Shown here piece after piece: positions 5,225 through 6,481 of a stretch of DNA of 6,481 bases; positions within the stretch are counted from its first letter, which is position 1; every line of letters begins with the position of its first letter. The position numbers were made by a program, and so were the translations under genes. Source of the stretch: Deltaproteobacteria bacterium (GTDB lineage: Bacteria > Myxococcota_A > UBA9160 > PR03); NCBI GenBank assembly GCA_018262315.1, contig JAGSPS010000189.1, forward strand, positions 1 to 6,481, in the 5' to 3' direction. The notes below the pieces were generated by a model. That model was not told the origin of the DNA. It worked only from the letters and a program-made list of their open reading frames with translations, and did not search any database.

Positions 5225-6472
5225 ATGAACTTCGAAGACACCCCGCAAGAAGCCGCATTCCGCGCCAAGGCGCGCGCCTGGCTCGAGCGCAACGCGCGAC
5301 TGCGCCCGCCCGGCGAGACCGCGCCGAACATGCTCGGCGAGCGCGAGAGCGCCGACGTGATCCAGAAGGCGAAGGACTGGCAGACCAAGAAGTTCGACGA
5401 GGGCTGGGCGGTGCTGACCTGGCCGAAGGAATACGGCGGGCAGGGTCTCGGTCGCCTCGAAGCCGTGGTGTGGAGCCAGGAAGAGGCCAAGTTCGACGTG
5501 CCGCCGAACATCTACGCGATCGGCCACGGCATGCTCGGCCCGACGCTGATGGCGCACGGCAACGACGAGCAGAAGAACAAGTACATCCGCGAAATGGCGC
5601 GCGGCCAGGTGGTGTGGTGCCAGCTCTTCAGCGAGCCAGACGCCGGCAGCGATCTCGCGGGCCTGCGCACCAGCGCCGCCAGGGACGGCGAGAACTGGGT
5701 GATCAACGGCCAGAAGATCTGGTCCACGGGCGCGCACTTCTCGGACTTCGGGATGATCGTCACGCGCAGCGATCCGAACGCCGCGAAGCACGCCGGTCTC
5801 ACCTACTTCATCGTGGACATGAAGGCGCCCGGCGTCGAGATCCAGCCGATCAAGCAGATCAACGGCGCCTCGGGCTTCAACACCGTGTTCTTCAGCGACG
5901 TGCGGGTGCCGGACTCGAACCGTCTCGGCGGGGTGGGCGACGGCTGGCGGGTCGCGATCACGACGCTGATGAACGAGCGCGTCGCGATCGGCGCGGGCGG
6001 TGGCGCCGGCCGCTTCCGCGATCTGCTGAAGCTCGCGCGCGAGACGCGACGCAACGGGCGCGCCGCGATCGAGGACTCGTCGGTGCGCCAGCAGCTCGCC
6101 GACTTCTACATCCGCTCGAAGGGTCTGCAATTCACCGGCTACCGCACGCTGTCCGCGCTTGCGCGCGGCGCGACGCCGGGGCCCGAGGGATCCATCGGCA
6201 AGGCGGTCGGTGCGCCGCTCGCACAGGAGATGGCGTCGTTCGCGATGGAACTGCAGGGCGTGATGGGCGCGGTCGACGACGAGTCGGTGAGCCCGCAAGA
6301 AGGCCTGTGGCAGGAGATGTACCTCGGCACGCCGGGCATCCGCATCGCGGGCGGCACCGACGAGATCCTGAAGAACATCATTGCCGAGCGCGTGCTGCGG
6401 CTGCCGCCCGAGATCCGCGTCGACAAGGACCGCCCGTTCCGCGAGATCCCGACGGGCTCGGCAAAGAAGTAG
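5225..6472 (+). CDS. Acyl-CoA dehydrogenase, probable catalytic subunit of a heteromeric pair
   Basis: A 415-residue acyl-CoA dehydrogenase, complete in the window. N-terminal landmarks are WAVLTWPKEYGGQG (61-74); the middle domain has CQLFSEPDAGSDLAGL (132-147), NGQKIWSTGA (161-170) and SDVRVP (224-229), all canonical. E251, in LMNERVAIG at the start of the C-terminal domain, aligns with the catalytic Glu of isovaleryl-CoA dehydrogenase. The MCAD-type position is Gly (IAGGTDEI instead of IYEGT). The Arg-x2-Phe-Gly flavin motif of ordinary homotetramers is absent here; the equivalent stretch is the Arg-rich ARETRRNGRAAIEDSSVRQQ (271-290). The QxxGG region is degenerate (LQGVMGAV), while GGTDEILKNIIAERVL (376-391) is well kept. 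It would oxidise an acyl-CoA to the enoyl-CoA, passing electrons to ETF, together with the preceding gene's product. It resembles FadE proteins of steroid side-chain breakdown, but the substrate cannot be read from sequence. The stop codon lies 9 bases before the window edge, so the operon may continue. Confidence 0.95.
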   Translation: MNFEDTPQEAAFRAKARAWLERNARLRPPGETAPNMLGERESADVIQKAKDWQTKKFDEGWAVLTWPKEYGGQGLGRLEAVVWSQEEAKFDVPPNIYAIGHGMLGPTLMAHGNDEQKNKYIREMARGQVVWCQLFSEPDAGSDLAGLRTSAARDGENWVINGQKIWSTGAHFSDFGMIVTRSDPNAAKHAGLTYFIVDMKAPGVEIQPIKQINGASGFNTVFFSDVRVPDSNRLGGVGDGWRVAITTLMNERVAIGAGGGAGRFRDLLKLARETRRNGRAAIEDSSVRQQLADFYIRSKGLQFTGYRTLSALARGATPGPEGSIGKAVGAPLAQEMASFAMELQGVMGAVDDESVSPQEGLWQEMYLGTPGIRIAGGTDEILKNIIAERVLRLPPEIRVDKDRPFREIPTGSAKK

Positions 6473-6481
6473 CCGCCGCCG

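Noticed and set aside
5207..6298. 363-codon antisense open frame opposite the second dehydrogenase gene
   Set aside because: Same mirror effect: His-, Arg-, Val- and Ala-rich with no family resemblance, while the sense strand has canonical dehydrogenase motifs.
6473..6481. CCG triplet repeat at the right edge
   Set aside because: Only nine bases are visible; too short to call a repeat or the start of a terminator.

Overview
This is a very GC-rich bacterial window with dense coding, short gaps and strong third-position G/C bias. It carries a cyclic-di-GMP signalling gene next to what looks like a lipid, steroid or aromatic acyl-CoA catabolic locus. Gene content (REC-PAS-GGDEF-EAL protein, SDR, SnoaL-like protein, paired acyl-CoA dehydrogenases) fits a high-GC proteobacterium, myxobacterium or related 'deltaproteobacterial' lineage. 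The sequence alone does not settle the taxon. I see no mobile element, CRISPR array, tRNA or rRNA, phage gene or defence system.

Layout. Positions 1-156 (minus) hold the first 52 codons of a DUF255 (YyaL/SSP411-type) thioredoxin-like protein that runs off the left edge. A 179-bp divergent spacer follows. Positions 336-2459 (plus) encode a 707-residue response regulator with REC, PAS, GGDEF and EAL domains, and both c-di-GMP catalytic domains look intact. After a 69-bp gap with a GC hairpin comes an SDR oxidoreductase (2529-3317, plus). It converges on a small SnoaL/NTF2-like protein (3381-3860, minus), and the 63-bp gap between them contains inverted repeats that include both stop codons. A 189-bp divergent spacer holds a good -10 box and a perfect 16-bp palindrome just upstream of two tandem acyl-CoA dehydrogenase genes (4050-5183 and 5225-6472, plus).

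How the genes may work together. The two dehydrogenases show complementary motif losses. The first keeps the Arg-Phe-Gly and QxxGG flavin motifs but lacks a catalytic Glu at both known positions. The second has the canonical SEPDAGSD and a candidate catalytic Glu but lacks the Arg-Phe-Gly motif. This is what one expects of a heteromeric (alpha2beta2) acyl-CoA dehydrogenase such as the ChsE1-ChsE2 type of mycobacterial cholesterol side-chain degradation. The SDR and the SnoaL-like protein could act on the same or related substrates, but that rests on proximity. The palindrome, placed just after the predicted transcription start, suggests a dimeric repressor (TetR-like or similar) controls the dehydrogenase operon. 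The regulator itself is not in the window. The c-di-GMP gene has no obvious functional link to the catabolic genes.

The most interesting items are the composite dehydrogenase pair and its palindromic operator. Neither amounts to a clearly undescribed system.
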